A stretch of 36,997 nucleotides of DNA from Paulinella micropora (taxonomy: Eukaryota; Cercozoa; Imbricatea; Euglyphida): contig BJOX01000265.1 of NCBI GenBank assembly GCA_009731375.1, forward strand, positions 1-36,997. The letters run 5' to 3'. The notes below the pieces were generated by a model. It saw nothing but the letters and a program-made list of their open reading frames with translations. It was not told the origin of the DNA and did no database searches. Positions 8,495 to 17,669 of the stretch are shown in pieces (the first letter of the stretch is position 1; the number at the start of each line of letters is the position of its first letter). The translations under genes were made by a program, and so were the position numbers.

Positions 8495-10156
8495 ATGTCC
8501 AAAGAAATGCAAGAACCGCCCCCCAGGAAAAAAAGGCCCATCGACGCCGTCGCAACCACGACTGATAAGTCTGTGCACTGCAACTTTTGCCTGTACGGCC
8601 GGCAGAGCAGGAACTACGTGGGCTTCTGCACCTGCCCCCGCTGGTCGGAGCTGACTGAACACGACGCGCTCTTTTGCTCTAGCTACTGGGGAGTATTCCG
8701 TGCGACTCCAGGACGCGTCCCCCCGCCGTCGGTCCTAGCTGCGCGGAACGGCCTTGTCCGCGACTACGGCCTGACGCGCACCGTCAAAACGCCGCTGCCA
8801 CTGGCCTTCCAGCGGGGTGCGGGGGTAGCGGCAGACGCTGAGATGGATCACCTGGAAGTATACCGCGGCGATGCACAGTACGTGGGCTTTGTGAGCAATT
8901 ACCTAGGATCAGGCAAGCCGCCCGAGGGCTGGCAGCGGACAAGCAACCTATACTCGGACAGCTGTGAGAGCTATTTGCGGGTGTTGCCGGTACCTGTGGA
9001 CGAGCGCCCGCCCCGCTTCCCAACCACCGAGGAAGCCCCAGTGGATCTCCCCGAGGAAAACGCCGCAGAAGCTCCGGAAACCGTCTTTTTTGGGGAGGCC
9101 CCCTTGGCGGCCGAGAAGGAAATAGCGGTAGTGGTAGGGGAATGCCGCGCGCGACGGGCCACGCTGGATGACGCTCAGGCGCTGCGCGAGTTGGTATGTG
9201 TCGGCGGCGGGATGCTGTGCAGACACAACTGGGAGTACTTAAAGAATCCGAAGGCAAACCTGCTGTGTGTGTACGAGCAAACAGAAGACAAACAGCTTGT
9301 GGGGCTGGCGCTGTGCACGCGTCCGGAGGATGAACGCCCGCCGGAGTTGGAGCCACGCAGCAGTCGCGCGGTTTACGTGCATTCGTTCGAAGTTCACCCC
9401 CGCTACCGAGGCCAGGGCGTCGGCAGCAGGTTTTGTCGCGAGCTGCTAGCGCAGCTAGAACAGTACACCGACTCCGGATTTGTGTACTTGCATAGCTATT
9501 CGGCTGCCGTGATGCGTTTTTGGCGTCGCCAGGGCTTCCGGCCTTACCAAGCCGCGCACACCAGGGCGATGCGTTACCAGCTGAGGCGTGAGACACCGCT
9601 GCCCTTCTTACTGCAAAGCGCCGGTCGGGCGCGGGAGTGCGCTGTGCGCCTGAGCTTCGGCTCCGAGGCGTGGACGAGCAAGCGCGCAGAGTGCTTGCTA
9701 GATAAGGAATCGCTGCTTTGGGCGGCCAACCTGCGTGGTCCTCAGCGGGTCCTGCAATTCAAGGGGGTACTCGTCGCGGAGCGGCGCGTCTACTTCACGC
9801 GCCTGGTCGTGGAGCACTTGCACACGGGTGTGCTCAGCTACTGCGATCACGAGGAGCTGTACGGTTCCAACGGCAGCACGCGCGCTTTTTGGGGGGGCCG
9901 GCAGATCTGTCGCGAGCCTGGATTCCGGGGGGACGTGCGGCTCCTGTGCGAGGTGGACGGGCAAGAGGTGTTTTGGGGCTGGGCAACGCGGAACGAAGAA
10001 CTGACGTTCGAGGCCAAGGAGCTGGGGCTGCGGTTGCTAGACAAGCAGACCTTCTGGATGTGGGGCTTGCGCTTGCAGCGGAAGAAGCCCGGTGGCCTGT
10101 TGCAAGCGTGGCAAGGTGACTGCAAAGAAGTCTCGAAATGCGAGGTCGATGACTAG
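8495..10156 (+). CDS. GNAT-family N-acetyltransferase with N-terminal Cys cluster
   Basis: Starts at the ATG at 8495 (MSKEMQEPPP); the frame upstream begins only with a GTG. It is 553 residues to TAG. A basic RKKRP stretch near residues 10-14 is followed by a C29-x2-C32...C45-x-C47 cluster that could bind zinc. The GNAT fold lies at about 215-365: EIAVVVGECRARRATLDDAQAL as the first strand and helix, VYVHSFEVHPRYRGQGVG as motif A with the acetyl-CoA loop R305-G-Q-G-V-G310, then YSAAVMRFWRRQGF as motif B. The C-terminal 190 residues, rich in Trp and Phe, form an unrecognised domain. GNAT enzymes transfer acetyl from acetyl-CoA to amines; the substrate here is unknown. Fusion with Cys-rich and extra C-terminal domains suggests a protein or chromatin substrate, which is inference. 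The frame continues after the TAG (next entry). Confidence 0.8.
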   Translation: MSKEMQEPPPRKKRPIDAVATTTDKSVHCNFCLYGRQSRNYVGFCTCPRWSELTEHDALFCSSYWGVFRATPGRVPPPSVLAARNGLVRDYGLTRTVKTPLPLAFQRGAGVAADAEMDHLEVYRGDAQYVGFVSNYLGSGKPPEGWQRTSNLYSDSCESYLRVLPVPVDERPPRFPTTEEAPVDLPEENAAEAPETVFFGEAPLAAEKEIAVVVGECRARRATLDDAQALRELVCVGGGMLCRHNWEYLKNPKANLLCVYEQTEDKQLVGLALCTRPEDERPPELEPRSSRAVYVHSFEVHPRYRGQGVGSRFCRELLAQLEQYTDSGFVYLHSYSAAVMRFWRRQGFRPYQAAHTRAMRYQLRRETPLPFLLQSAGRARECAVRLSFGSEAWTSKRAECLLDKESLLWAANLRGPQRVLQFKGVLVAERRVYFTRLVVEHLHTGVLSYCDHEELYGSNGSTRAFWGGRQICREPGFRGDVRLLCEVDGQEVFWGWATRNEELTFEAKELGLRLLDKQTFWMWGLRLQRKKPGGLLQAWQGDCKEVSKCEVDD

Positions 10157-10188
10157 TTGTGGCGGGGGTGTCCGTTGCGGCAACTAGT
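10152..10188 (+). promoter_or_regulatory. Inverted repeat overlapping the acetyltransferase stop codon
   Basis: ACTAGTTG (10152-10159) pairs perfectly with CAACTAGT (10181-10188) around a 21-nt G-rich loop. The TAG stop lies within the 5' arm. It could act as a 3'-end hairpin or as a readthrough-promoting structure. Confidence 0.5.
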
Positions 10189-10363
10189 TCTGCCTGTGCT
10201 GGCGGCCGAATACGCGTTTTTTGACAAAGAAGGGCGTTTGTCCTCGCCCGCCCGTTGGGGGGCCGGGCCCACCGATGTAGCCAAGCAGCTTTTGGCCCTA
10301 GAGGAAGGCTTTTCTACCATAGAAATGGTGGACGACTGCGAACAAGACGAGGAGGATAGATGA
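10157..10363 (+). other. In-frame 68-codon extension after the acetyltransferase TAG
   Basis: Directly after the TAG at 10154-10156 the same frame stays open for 68 codons to TGA. The sequence looks protein-like: a hydrophobic segment LVLPVLAAEYAFF, then DVAKQLLALEEGF, and an acidic tail MVDDCEQDEEDR. There is no ATG near its start, so it is not an obvious separate gene. Options are stop-codon readthrough, a nonsense mutation in an originally longer gene, or a sequencing error. An 8-bp inverted repeat spans the stop (10152-10159 with 10181-10188). Confidence 0.45.
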
Positions 10364-10620
10364 ATGAAGCAGGCCATCCGGATTTTTGCTTCTCATTAAA
10401 ACCAGTGCCTTTGTGTCCCGAGTATTGCCCTTCTTTGCCATATCACAAGCCCCTCCCAACCGCCTTCCTTCCCTTCTCTAGGACGGGAGGGGGCTTCTAT
10501 AAGGTTTTTCAAGTGTACGCAAAAGTAATTCACATTTTTTTAATAAAGGAAAGTTTTTATAGTACTTTCTTGGTGCTCTGGTTGACAGATATTCATAAAC
10601 ACGAAAGGTTTTGTATTTTT
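10364..10620. promoter_or_regulatory. Convergent 3' region with hairpin and poly(A)-like signals
   Basis: Between the acetyltransferase (plus) and the giant glycoprotein (minus). Plus-strand ATTAAA near 10396 and AATAAA near 10541 could serve the acetyltransferase. An inverted repeat AAGCCCCTCCC (10447-10457) with GGGAGGGGGCTT (10485-10496) has 11 paired bases and one bulged G. Minus-strand ATTAAA-type AT-rich sequence near 10535-10545 could serve the glycoprotein. No gene is seen. Confidence 0.5.
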
Positions 10621-10655
10621 CTAAACAGTTAGTACCGAGACCTCCGCCCCGAGCC
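10594..10655 (-). repeat. Shared 3'-end element, second copy
   Basis: About 60 bp spanning the last codons and stop of the giant glycoprotein gene plus its 3' flank, roughly three-quarters identical to 8098-8157 in the same orientation. Confidence 0.6.
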
Positions 10656-13600
10656 GGCCTGCAGCACCGAGGGAGATGGCGAGCACACCCCCACCCCCCC
10701 CTCCTCCTCCCGGTGCCTGCTCCCCCCTCTGGTGGCCTAGTGCCCGCCAACCGGCGGCCGGTGCAGGCCGCACCTGGCGCGGGTTACGTCTTCTGGGGCG
10801 GCGCTGCCTCGGCTTCGGGCAGCGGACCAGCCCCAGCTTGCCTCCGACGGCGGCGGGGAGCACACAAAACAGCAGCAAACAGCCGGCGCAGGTCGTCCAG
10901 AAGGCGGCCTGCGTGCCCGGGCGCCAGGGCTCCGCCGGGGGCCGGGCCGCGGGCCGCGGGGTGGTGCCATTCCGCCTCGCCTCGTACTCGAGCTGGTAGT
11001 CGTGCAGCACGACCTCGGTCTCGCTCACCTGCTCCGCGGTCAGACCTCCGCCTAGCGTCAGGTTGGCCAGACACTTCAGCTGCCGCCCGTCGTGAGCCCG
11101 CTGGACCAGCTCGCGCCACAGCTCGTGGGTGCCATTCAGCGTCCGGTGCTGCCACGCCTCGAACAGGGCCTCCGTCNNNNNNNNNNTTCCGCCGGCCGGC
11201 TGGCGTTGGTTGTGTTGCCCGGCGCGGCCCCGCCCCCGAACCAGCCGGAGCCGGCCTCGGGCACGCGCAGGACCGCCGTTACCCTGCACCCGCCGGCGGC
11301 CGAGCGCCAGCGCAGGCGCGTCACGTCGGCCAGGGCGCCGCCGCTGGCGTTGTGCGCCAGCAGCTCCCAGCCCGCCAGGACGCGGCACACGTGGCCGGCG
11401 GGCTGGGCCGGNNNNNNNNNNACGTTGTCATCGTACATGGCCTGCAGCACGACCAGTTTCGCGCGCAGACCCTGGATGTCGGCGAGCGTCGTCACGTTGG
11501 CGTCTTGGCCCGGGGGGGGCTGCGCCAACTGGTGAGCCAGGTTCAGCAGGCTCGCTACGACCGCGCTGTTGTTGGCCCCGGGCTCGCCGCCCCGGTTGTT
11601 GGCCGGCGCCCCCGGGTCGCCGCTCGGGGGCACGGGCCGGGCGAGCCACGAGTTGTTCTGCGGCGGCGCCGCCGTCCCGCTGCGGTTGGCCGGCAGCCAG
11701 CGCCCGTTGACGCGCGTGACCCACGGCGCGTAGTCGTGGAGCGCGCGCTGCACCAGGCGCTGCCACTCGTCGTGCTGCGCCAGGGCGGCCGCCGTCAGGT
11801 TGCTGAGCTGGGCCAGCAGGACGCCGTGCTCGTCGTTGTACACGCTGTCGACGAGGGCGCTGGCCGCGCGCTGGCTGTCCGCCGTGGGCGCGGTGGACGA
11901 CCAGCGGAAGCAAGTCCGTGCCCCCGCCAGCACTACCAGGACGCGCGGGTCGCACGGCGCGCCCGCCGGCGGCCGCCACACCTGCGTGGGCGCGGCGCCC
12001 GTGGGCAGCGCGTACGTGCCCGGCGCACAGCCCCCCGCCCACGGCTCCAAGCGCAACAGCCAGCCGGCCGCGGGCGCGGGCTGGGGCTGGTCGTACTCGA
12101 GCGCCAGGTTGCGCGTGCCGGGCAGCAGCACGCGGACGTCGGTCGGGCACGCGCCGTCGTCCCCGTCCGCCGGCCGGCTGGCGTTGGTCGCGTTGCCCGG
12201 CGCGGCCCCGCCCCCGAACCAGCCGGAGCCGGCCTCGGGCACGCGCAGGACCGCCGTCACCCTGCCCCCGCCGGCGGCCGAGCGCCAGCGCAGGCGCGTC
12301 ACGTCGGCCAGGGCGCCGCCGCTGGTGTTGTGCGCCAGCAGCTCCCAGCCCGCCAGGACGCGGCACACGTGGCCGGCGGGCTGGGCCGGGGCGTTGGCGC
12401 AGAAGGCACGCTCGCGGCCCAGCGAAGGGGTGGCCGCGCCGCACACGGCGCGCACCAGGTCCGCCGGGCTCACGAGCGCCCGGCGCGGGTCGAAGTCCCG
12501 GGCGCTCGGCCGCTCGTGCAGCAGGGACCCGTGCTCCTGGCGGTGGAACTCCTCGTACGTAAACATGGTGTACGTGCCGTCGTGCAGGTCGCGCGGCCGC
12601 TCGGCCCGCCCCCGCCCGCCGCCCAGCGCCGTGTCCGCCAGGTCGCCGGCGGCGTCGGCCGGCGCGCTGCCGTTGCCGTCGGCCCCCGGGCGGACCTCCA
12701 GCCGCACCGTGTTCAGGCACGTGCCCCCCGCGCCGCGCGAGGCCCGCTGGAACGAGCTGGAGCCCAGGCACACGTCGGTCGGCGCTACATCAAACACGTA
12801 GCGGCCGGAAGTGTCGGCCCCCGCGCCGGCGAAGCAGCCACCGCTCAGCGCGCAGCCAAACTCGCCGGCCCAGTACCAGTCCCGGGCCAGCAGCTCGCTG
12901 CCGGCGGCGTCGACCTCCACCACTTCGAAGGCGGCCAGCGCGCGCAGCTCCCCCTCGAGCGCGTCCAGCTCGGACGCGTTGAGGTGCGCGACCAGGGGGT
13001 CGGCCCGGTCCAGCGCCAGCGCCAGCTCGACCCGCGGCGCCCGCGTGCCCCGCACCCGGTGCAGCCTGACCGCGCGGTTCGTGTGCGACAGCCAGCTGCT
13101 GGTGTAGCAGTTGGTCAGGTCCCGCACCGTGTCGTACTGCCGCAGCAGCTGCAGGTCCCCGGCGCCCAGGGCGGGCGGCTCCGGGGCCGGGTCGGCGGCG
13201 GCGGCCTCCAGCTGCGCGGCGGTGTGCGCCTGCGCGTTGGTGCCCTGCAGCCGCCACGCCTCGCTGCCGCCCAGCTCCGGCGGCGCGGGCGGTGCGCTCC
13301 ACAGCGTCGTCGCCGGGTCGGCCAGCGTGGTCTCCACGGGCGGCGGCACCCGCTGCGTAAAGTCGGTCCACAGCCCGAGCGGGGGCAGCAGCCCCTCGAC
13401 GGCGTACTGGAACTCGGTCAGCAGGGGCGAGTTGGCGGCCGCGCGCACGGCCAGCGCCCACTGCTGCGGCAGCAGGCCCGCCAGCGCCGAGGGCGACAGG
13501 TGCCAGTCCAGCTCGTCGGCTGGCAGCGACGGCGGCGGCGGGAGCCCGTCCCGGGTCAGCACGCCGGGCGGCCGCAGCTGGGCGGCGCCCTGCTCGACCA

Positions 13601-16600
13601 GCTGCAGCGTCAGCGTCCGGAACGCCCGCGCGCTCTGCGTGCTGGTGTCGCACACGAGCTGCTCGCGGACCGCCTGCAGCTGCTCCCCGGCCGCCGCCAC
13701 CTGCGCGGCGGACGCCAGCGCCGAGCCGCGCGACCAGAAGCCGTGGGCCAGCCGTTCGCCCGAGGGGGCCGTGCTCGCGAGCAGCGGCCGCACCCCCCCC
13801 ACGGCCCCGTCCAGCCCCCACAACTCCTGCGGGCCCAGGCACACGGCCGCCAGCAGCCCGCGCACGTCGGTGGCGCTGCCGAGGTCCAGGCCCGGCGCCC
13901 CCGCCTCCGTGTCCTCCGGCGCTTCCTGGGCCGGCGCCTCGCCCGCGAACTGGCGCGCCCAGGTAAAGCGCGTCACGTCCACGACGGGCGCCAGCGGCCG
14001 GGCCCCGAACCACGCGCTGTCGGCCGCGGCGGCGCCGAAGGCCGACGGCCGGGGCACGGGCTCGGCGGGCCCCGCGCACTCGCCGGCGCTCCCCAGCGCC
14101 TCGTGGGCGGCGCCGGCACGCAGCCACGTCACGTTGGCCAGCAGCGCCGCCTCCGCCTGCTCCGGCGCCAGCCAGGGCGCGCGGGCCGGGCAGCGCCGCC
14201 CCGTCGCCCGCAGGCGGCAGCCGGCGCAGCGCAGGTCGTCGGCCAGGGCGCCGAGGCGGCAGAGCGACGGGCCCCAGTGCTTGGTCATGGCGTCGCCGTC
14301 GAAGCCCGTGTCGCGCAGCCCGTACAAGACCCAGCGCAGGTCGCACAGGGCCAGCAGGCGCAGCTGGTACAGCCACAGGCTGCCGTCCGCGTGGCGCACC
14401 GCCTGCCACAGCCGGGACTCGTGCACGGGGGCGGTGGCGTCCGCCCCCGCCAGCGCCCGGGGCGCCACGCCGTACTCGCGCGCCTGGCCGGGCGCGGCCC
14501 CGTACGGGGTCGTGGGCAGGAACGGGTACAAACCGCGCGGCAGCGACAGCGCCAGCTCCTCGTGCACGTGGCCCACGTGCTCCCGGTAACGCTCGCGCCC
14601 GTACAACAGGCGCTGGGCCAGGCCCGCCACCTCGGCGGCCGTGGCGCTGGACTTGCCCATCACCGACGCAAACTGCATCATCAGGCCCCGGGTCGCGCCC
14701 TGGGCCTGCGTCACGGCCCCGCCCAGGGCCCGGATCTCGGCCACCAGGCGGTCGCTGCCGTCCTGCAGCCCGTCCACGAGCCGCTGCGCGTCCTGCAGGC
14801 TGCCGTCCAGGGCGCCGAACCGGGCCTCCAGCTGCTGCGTCAGGCTGTTGAAGTTCTGCCGGATGTCCTGGGCGTCCGTCTCTAGGTTGGACAGGCGCGT
14901 GCCCAGGTTGAGGAGCGCGGCGCTCCTGAACTCGCCCAGCAACCCCTCGACGCTGGTCGTCAGGTTCAGGGTCCGCAGCTGCCCTTCCGCCAGCAGCCGC
15001 TGCCGCTCCGCGATCGCCCCCAGCCCGGTGCCGTTCTTGCGCATGTCCAGCACCTCGGTCAAGAACTGCTCCAGCGCGTCCGCGTTCACGGCCACGTCCA
15101 GGGCGGACCGGGCCACCGTCAGGCGCAGGCTCTCGGCCCCGTCCACCTCGACGAGGCTCGGCTTGCAGAAGTAGTCGTACTGGCGCGCGTTGGCGGTGCC
15201 CCCGGTCCCGACCTTGTACACCTGCTTCGTGACCAGGGCCCGGCTGAAGCTGGGCAGCGGCACTGTCGTGCCGGGCTGGCCTCGCACGGTACAGTTGGCC
15301 CCGGGCGCAAACTCCAGCTTCATGCCGCCCGCCCCGTCGCTCGGCCGGTAGCAGCGGTTGAAGGCCGCGGCCCACGCGGTCGGGTCGGTCGAGTTGGGCC
15401 AGAACTCCCGCCCTTGGCCGTCGCGGTACGCGCACACGGCCCGCGCCGCCGCGCAGTCCAGCTGCAGCCCGCCGCTGTCGTCGGTCAGCGCCTCGAGCGT
15501 CTGCAGCTGGCGGACCGCGTACTGCAGCGCGCTCGACAGCTCGAGCAGGCCGGGGTTGCCGCCCAGGTTCTTCATGAAATCGGAGTCACACCGGTCCTCG
15601 CTGACGGCGGGCTCCTGCCGGAGGGCGGCGCGCAACGAGGCGAAGTCCAGCAGCGGCACGCAGTAGCTGAGGCCGCGGTTGCGCACGCAGCCCTGCAGCT
15701 GGCCGTGCGTGCGCAGGCGGCCCCACGTCGAGCCGTTGCGCGGGTCCAGGCGCTCCCAGGGTTCAGGGGGCACACCTTGAGCCCCTCGTCGCTGGACTCG
15801 GCGCAGGGGCACTCGCGGCCGGCCAGCAACCCCACGGCCGACGGGTCGCCGGCGGACCGGAACCAGAACTGCGCGCTCACCAGCCTCTGCTCGGCGCTGC
15901 AGAAGTAGCGCCGGAACGTGGCCAGCTCGCCCTCGCCTTGCGCCTCGATCCAGCCCCCGCCGTCGTCGTCCAGCAGCAGCCACAGGCTGTCCAGCAGCGC
16001 CCGGCGCAGCGCGGCGGCCCGGTCGCCGGACCCGGCGCACCTGGCCGCCAAGGCCCGGGCCGCGTCGCCGTCGGCGGCCAGGCCGCAGTACAGGTCCTTC
16101 TCGCCGAAAGTGACGCGGTCCAGCTCCAGCAGCCAGGCCGGCGGGGCGCGGTGGGCCAGCGTGTCGGCCCAGTGCTGGGCCTGCGCGCTGGCGCAGGCCT
16201 GGCGCCCGTCGAGCGGCGACCAGGCCACGAGCTGCCGCGTCAGGTCGTCGGCCATGTACTCGTCCCACAGGTCCGCGGTCTCGTCGGTGTCGGCGCCCAG
16301 GTCCAGCTTGCGCCGGTCCCGGCGCTTGCTCACGGCGAGCACGATTTGCATGATGCCGTACGCGAGCCCCGTGACCGGCGCGCCCAGCACCGCCACGCCC
16401 CCGGCCAGGCCCCCGTACCAGTACGGGCTGTTGTTGACGTTGCGGATGCGCTGGGTCAGGCGGCTGGAACTGGCGCCGGCCGCCTGTACGCGCGTGGCAA
16501 AGTACGTGGCCGTGCGCAGCCTGGCCTGCGCGTGGTGCAGGGCCAGGGCCTTGGCCTGGTACTGGGCGGGCGGCACGAAGCCCGACGTGTCCTGGCTGCA

Positions 16601-17424
16601 CAGCAGCGGCGCCAGGCAGGCGTACGAGTGGTTGAGCTCGTGCGACCACAGCTCGAACAACACCGCCTGCTTTTGCAGGCTGTCGCCGACGTCGGCCTGC
16701 GAGCCGCCGTACACGCTGGCGTACGCTAGCCGGGCCTCGGCCAGCTGCTGCATGGTGTAGTGCCTGGCGCCCGCGCCGGCCAGCACGCAGCCGCCGCACA
16801 CGGGCAGGCTGACGTGCATGAGCGCGCCCGCGGGGGCCGGCACGACCTCCTGCTGCAGGCGGCGGCGCGCGCCCGCGGTGCCGTTGTCCAGCAGGTCCGC
16901 GGGCCACACGCCGCGGTCCTGCGCAAACAGGGCCTGCGCCACGAAGCCCGCGCGGGCCTGGCGTGTGTTGCCGTACACGGGGCTCGAACTCGGGCTCGAA
17001 GTCGTCGCGCAGCATCTCGTTTTCCAGCTCGCCCTCGCACGTGCCGTGCTCGTGCAGCCGCAGCTGCAGGGGCAGGTACTCGGTCACCTCGGCGTCCGTC
17101 TCGTACGTCACGCCCAGGCGCGACGCCCACACCGGCACGCGGCGGCCGCTGCTGAGGTTCAGCAACAGGCGCACGCGGTCGGCGCCGCCAAAGGGCTGCT
17201 GGCACGCGTCAAAGTCCAGGGTCAGCTGGTGCTCCGGCACCGCGCCGGCCAGCGACGCCGCGCCGTCGCGCTGCACGCGGTCCACGACGGTGCTGCGGAG
17301 CCTGGCCCCGAGCGCCGCGCCGGCCCACAGCGCCCACCGCGCCCACCGCGCCGGCCACCACGGCCGCCACGACGAGCGACCGGCTAGGCTCCACGAGGGA
17401 CCAGACATTGCTTTTGCCACCCAC
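10621..17424 (-). pseudogene. Giant N-glycosylated membrane protein, about 2,100 residues, in broken frames
   Basis: The coding signal is continuous, but its frame changes near 16,980 (a CCCC run) and near 15,770, and perhaps near 17,330; two 10-N gaps interrupt it at 11177-11186 and 11412-11421. Two starts are possible. MGGKSNVW at 17424 fits the N-myristoylation consensus and runs into a hydrophobic segment SLVVAAVVAGAVGAVG, but then needs a frame change. A nearby ATG at about 17409 (MSGPSW) needs none. Other features are an internal membrane helix with a basic stop-transfer KRRDRRK near 16,320; a long heptad-like helical region (about 14,690-14,960); many N-x-S/T sequons; numerous Cys; and a C-terminal membrane helix (AAFWTTCAGCLLLFCVLPAAVG, near 10,860-10,925) followed by an Arg-rich tail. 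This is the architecture of a surface or virion glycoprotein. No named family is recognised. Breaks may be sequencing errors in GC-rich runs or real decay. Confidence 0.6.
11187..11411 (-). repeat. Gap-flanked contig duplicating part of the glycoprotein gene
   Basis: This piece, bounded by 10-N gaps on both sides, matches 12168-12391 almost base for base, with a handful of substitutions and a minor end difference. It encodes the same GHVCRVLAGWELLAHN module. Such placement suggests an alternative haplotype or collapsed paralogue wedged into a scaffold gap rather than a true tandem domain. Confidence 0.8.
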
Positions 17425-17669
17425 CCGCGGACGGGGAGGAGCCCAGGGGCGGCCTCGGGCGGCCGGGGTGGGTAAAAGAGGAGGAAAGGAAAAGGGGGGA
17501 CACCGGCCTCCCCCCCCCCGCCCCGTCCCCTCACCTCCTGGCTCTTCTCTCTCCCGTGCCCTTCCCGGGCGGGCGTAGAAGGGGGGAGGGCCAGGGGCTG
17601 TGCCAGTAGCGTGCTCGTCTTGATCTAAAAGGACCGGCCAGCGCCCCGACGAGCCCGTCCGCCATTATC
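17425..17669. promoter_or_regulatory. Divergent promoter region, glycoprotein / nicotinamidase
   Basis: 245 bp between the two divergent starts, with a C-rich run (17508-17520) and pyrimidine-rich DNA on the plus strand. ATCTAAAAGG near 17623-17632, about 40 nt before the nicotinamidase ATG, is the only AT-rich core-promoter-like element seen. Confidence 0.4.

Noticed and set aside
10611-14885. 1,424-residue plus-strand frame opposite the glycoprotein gene
   Set aside because: It crosses two assembly gaps, is Arg/Gly/Ala-rich, and is antisense to a frame with sequons, coiled coil and membrane helices.
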